Assembly (NCBI GenBank): GCA_905250025.1 | Contig: CAJNOJ010000049.1 | Span: 124,001-188,000, forward strand | Length of the DNA: 64,000 bases | DNA from: Adineta ricciae | Lineage: Eukaryota; Rotifera; Eurotatoria; Adinetida; Adinetidae | Direction: 5' to 3' | Shown: positions 62,304-64,000 of the stretch, piece by piece | Numbering within the stretch: the first letter of the stretch is position 1 | How the letters are laid out: each line of letters opens with the position of its first letter | Position numbers and translations under genes: made by a program | Notes under the pieces: generated by a model | Databases searched by the model: none | What the model saw: the letters and a program-made list of their open reading frames with translations, nothing else | Told to the model about the DNA's origin: nothing

Positions 62304-63348
62304 ATGGCTACAGGATTCAGCCCACTGCTGGGTCTTGCTGGAAAACAGTTTATTATCTATGCGGGTTCAGCGACATTTATTGCTGGTCTTATCGGTGGAC
62401 TTGTGGACGTAGTTGTGTTTCTCAGTTTGAAAACATTCAGACTCAGTCCATGTGGATTCTACTTACTTATAATGTCAATCGCCAACGTCGGCCAAATGAT
62501 TACCGGTCTGCTTAGTCGAATTCTAAGTACAGGATTCGACATCGATTGGTCATTAACATCATTATTCTACTGCAAGGTTCGATTATATTGTTACCAGGTA
62601 TGCTCATTATTATCTATGAGTTGCATCTGTTTGGCCAGTATTGATCAATATGTTTCGACATGTTCTCGTCCACAGTGGCAGAGATGGTCGAATATCAAAG
62701 TAGCTCATCGTTTGTGTGTAATATGTACCCTGATCTGTATTGTTCATAATATTCCGTATATAATCTATTACAATCACGTTGTCTCACGATCAACGGGAAA
62801 AGTTAGTTGTACACTAACAAATACCATTTTCGATCAGTATGCGGCTTACAGCACTGGTGTCATTCTTGGAAAAGTATTACCTATCTTCACAACCTTCTCA
62901 TTTGGATTTTTATCATACCGAAATGTGCAACAAATCGCTTATCGAACTATACCGATGGTTCGTCGTGAACTGGACAAGCAGCTGACTATGATGGTGTTGG
63001 TGCAAATAGCTTTTGGGATTTTTACTATCATACCATATACAATAGTCTATCTTCTGCTACGAATAGTATCACTTAATCAAGATCCAGTCATCGCTACCCG
63101 TTTACAATTAGCAGCTTCTATAACAACGGTGTTCCTGTATGTGTATTTTGCAGTAAATGTCAAAATATTTGACTAGTTCTAAGAAAGAGTACTAATGATT
63201 TTTCTGTCTTTAGAGCCCATGTTACATATTCTTCTGTGCGTCAAATAGGTTTCGCCGGCAACTGGTGTACGTACTCTTTCAAGTTTGGCTAAAAAAATGC
63301 CGACAGAAAGGAATACTTTCGAATCAAGTGACACCAGAATCATCATAA
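62304..63348 (+). CDS. Rhodopsin-like GPCR (7TM), orphan
   Basis: There are two exons, 62304-63152 and 63214-63348, split by a 61-nt phase-0 intron. Seven hydrophobic segments are visible: FIAGLIGGLVDVVVFLSLKT (TM1), FYLLIMSIANVGQMITGLLS (TM2), VCSLLSMSCICLASIDQYVS (TM3, DQY in place of DRY), LCVICTLICIVHNIPYIIYY (TM4), STGVILGKVLPIFTTFSFGF (TM5), LTMMVLVQIAFGIFTIIPYT (TM6) and the TM7 that crosses the splice junction into YFASPCYIFF. The Cys pair in FYCKVRLY and SCTLTN would form the TM3-ECL2 disulfide. A short N-terminus without signal peptide and a 30-residue basic tail (FRRQLVYVLFQVWLKKC) complete a 327-residue receptor. It looks like the peptide-type class A receptors expanded in rotifers, but no ligand can be assigned. 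Confidence 0.83.
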
Positions 63349-64000
63349 AACATTATCTTGTTGTTGCAACTGAAAGAAAGTATCTCTCCATCCGCACGAA
63401 AAGAAAAACTATCGGATTTGGCAGTATTTTTTCAATTATATTGTAAAATGTATCAAATCAGTGCGTTCCTCCAGGCGTCGGTAGGAAAATGTTTGTTTGA
63501 TCCCAGCCCGAAAAGATGACGATCATTTATTCGCGGATATTGTTTATAAGGTCACAAGGTTTATCTTATAGATTAAGTAATTTCTTTTAGTTTGCCTCAA
63601 CCCTACGAAAAACACACGATGTGTTAAAATCTAATATATTGTAATTATAGCTGCTACATCATCCACAATGAATTTCCGGATTTTCTGGGCCCGCCTAACT
63701 GCACTGCTGATAATTAACATATAACTGTAATAAAAGGGAAAAGATGCTTTGACGCAGCTCGATATGATGAAGTTTGTGTAACGAGAAAAACAGTCCGGTG
63801 ACATGCTGATGTCAGCAAAGGCGTTCATTTCCGACGCAAATAAAGACTGATCTTCAGCTTTGCTGCATTTGAAATACGCAGGCAATCAATCGTTGATGTC
63901 CTCAGTCTTACCTCTGAAGATATTTCTAGGCGAAGAGAAACAACTATGTAGATATTATCACTCTCAGCATATTCATTAGCAACATTATTATGAAATCAAT
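63349..64000. other. Downstream flank without recognised gene
   Basis: The final 650 nt contain a minus-strand open frame (63631-63885) with no recognisable motif or splice-supported partner, so I leave it uncalled. The 3' UTR of the GPCR must lie in the first part. Confidence 0.4.

Noticed and set aside
63631-63885. Minus-strand 84-codon frame near the window end
   Set aside because: No recognisable motif, no supporting exon and nothing to extend it before the window ends.

Overview
The window is a eukaryotic (metazoan) nuclear segment. It is AT-rich and gene-dense. Almost every gene is cut by very short introns, typically about 50-75 nt, with canonical GT...AG ends. Animal-specific families are present: a polycystin-1-type channel receptor, a DM-domain factor, a rhodopsin-like GPCR, ELAPOR, FAM161 and ZMYND12. 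Two genes have bacterial, fungal or amoebozoan flavour: a PhoPQ-activated/AprA-type protein and a fungal-like PhoD phosphatase. Tiny introns, compact genes and foreign-looking genes together best fit a bdelloid rotifer. That assignment is an inference; no rRNA or mitochondrial marker lies in the window.

Layout. 0.7-10.7 kb (+): a large polycystin-1-like gene. 12.5-14.2 kb (+): ornithine decarboxylase. 14.5-18.4 kb (-): an intronless SLC35A4-like nucleotide-sugar transporter and FAM161. 21.1-22.4 kb (+): a DMRT transcription factor, preceded by 2.7 kb without recognisable genes. 22.9-32.4 kb (-): a same-strand run of TXNL1, Rab1, ELAPOR and MOCS1 (MoaA half only). 34.4 kb (+): a short secreted precursor with an amidated-peptide signature. 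36.1-38.4 kb (+): the PhoPQ/AprA-type secreted protein. 38.6-42.9 kb (-): CLASRP and ZMYND12. 43.8-45.9 kb (+): a single-exon PhoD-like phosphatase. 46.1-48.0 kb (-): two tandem group-XII-like secreted phospholipases A2. 50.0-58.7 kb (+): an SLC37-type organophosphate antiporter whose last intron is about 6.9 kb. That intron contains a complete antisense gene (52.1-54.2 kb) with a Crypton-type DUF3504 domain. 58.9-63.3 kb (+): TFB1M, a CDK and a rhodopsin-like GPCR.

The genes do not form one pathway. Most are housekeeping: vesicle traffic, Moco synthesis, mitochondrial rRNA methylation, splicing and polyamines. Several neighbours have cilium/centriole connections elsewhere (polycystin, FAM161, ZMYND12), but chance proximity is the simplest reading. 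The most unusual structures are the giant SLC37 intron with its nested recombinase-derived gene, and the putative single-copy FxxxR-amide neuropeptide precursor. CDS coordinates run from start codon to stop codon and include introns. Exon joins were worked out by eye from splice consensus, reading frame and family similarity.
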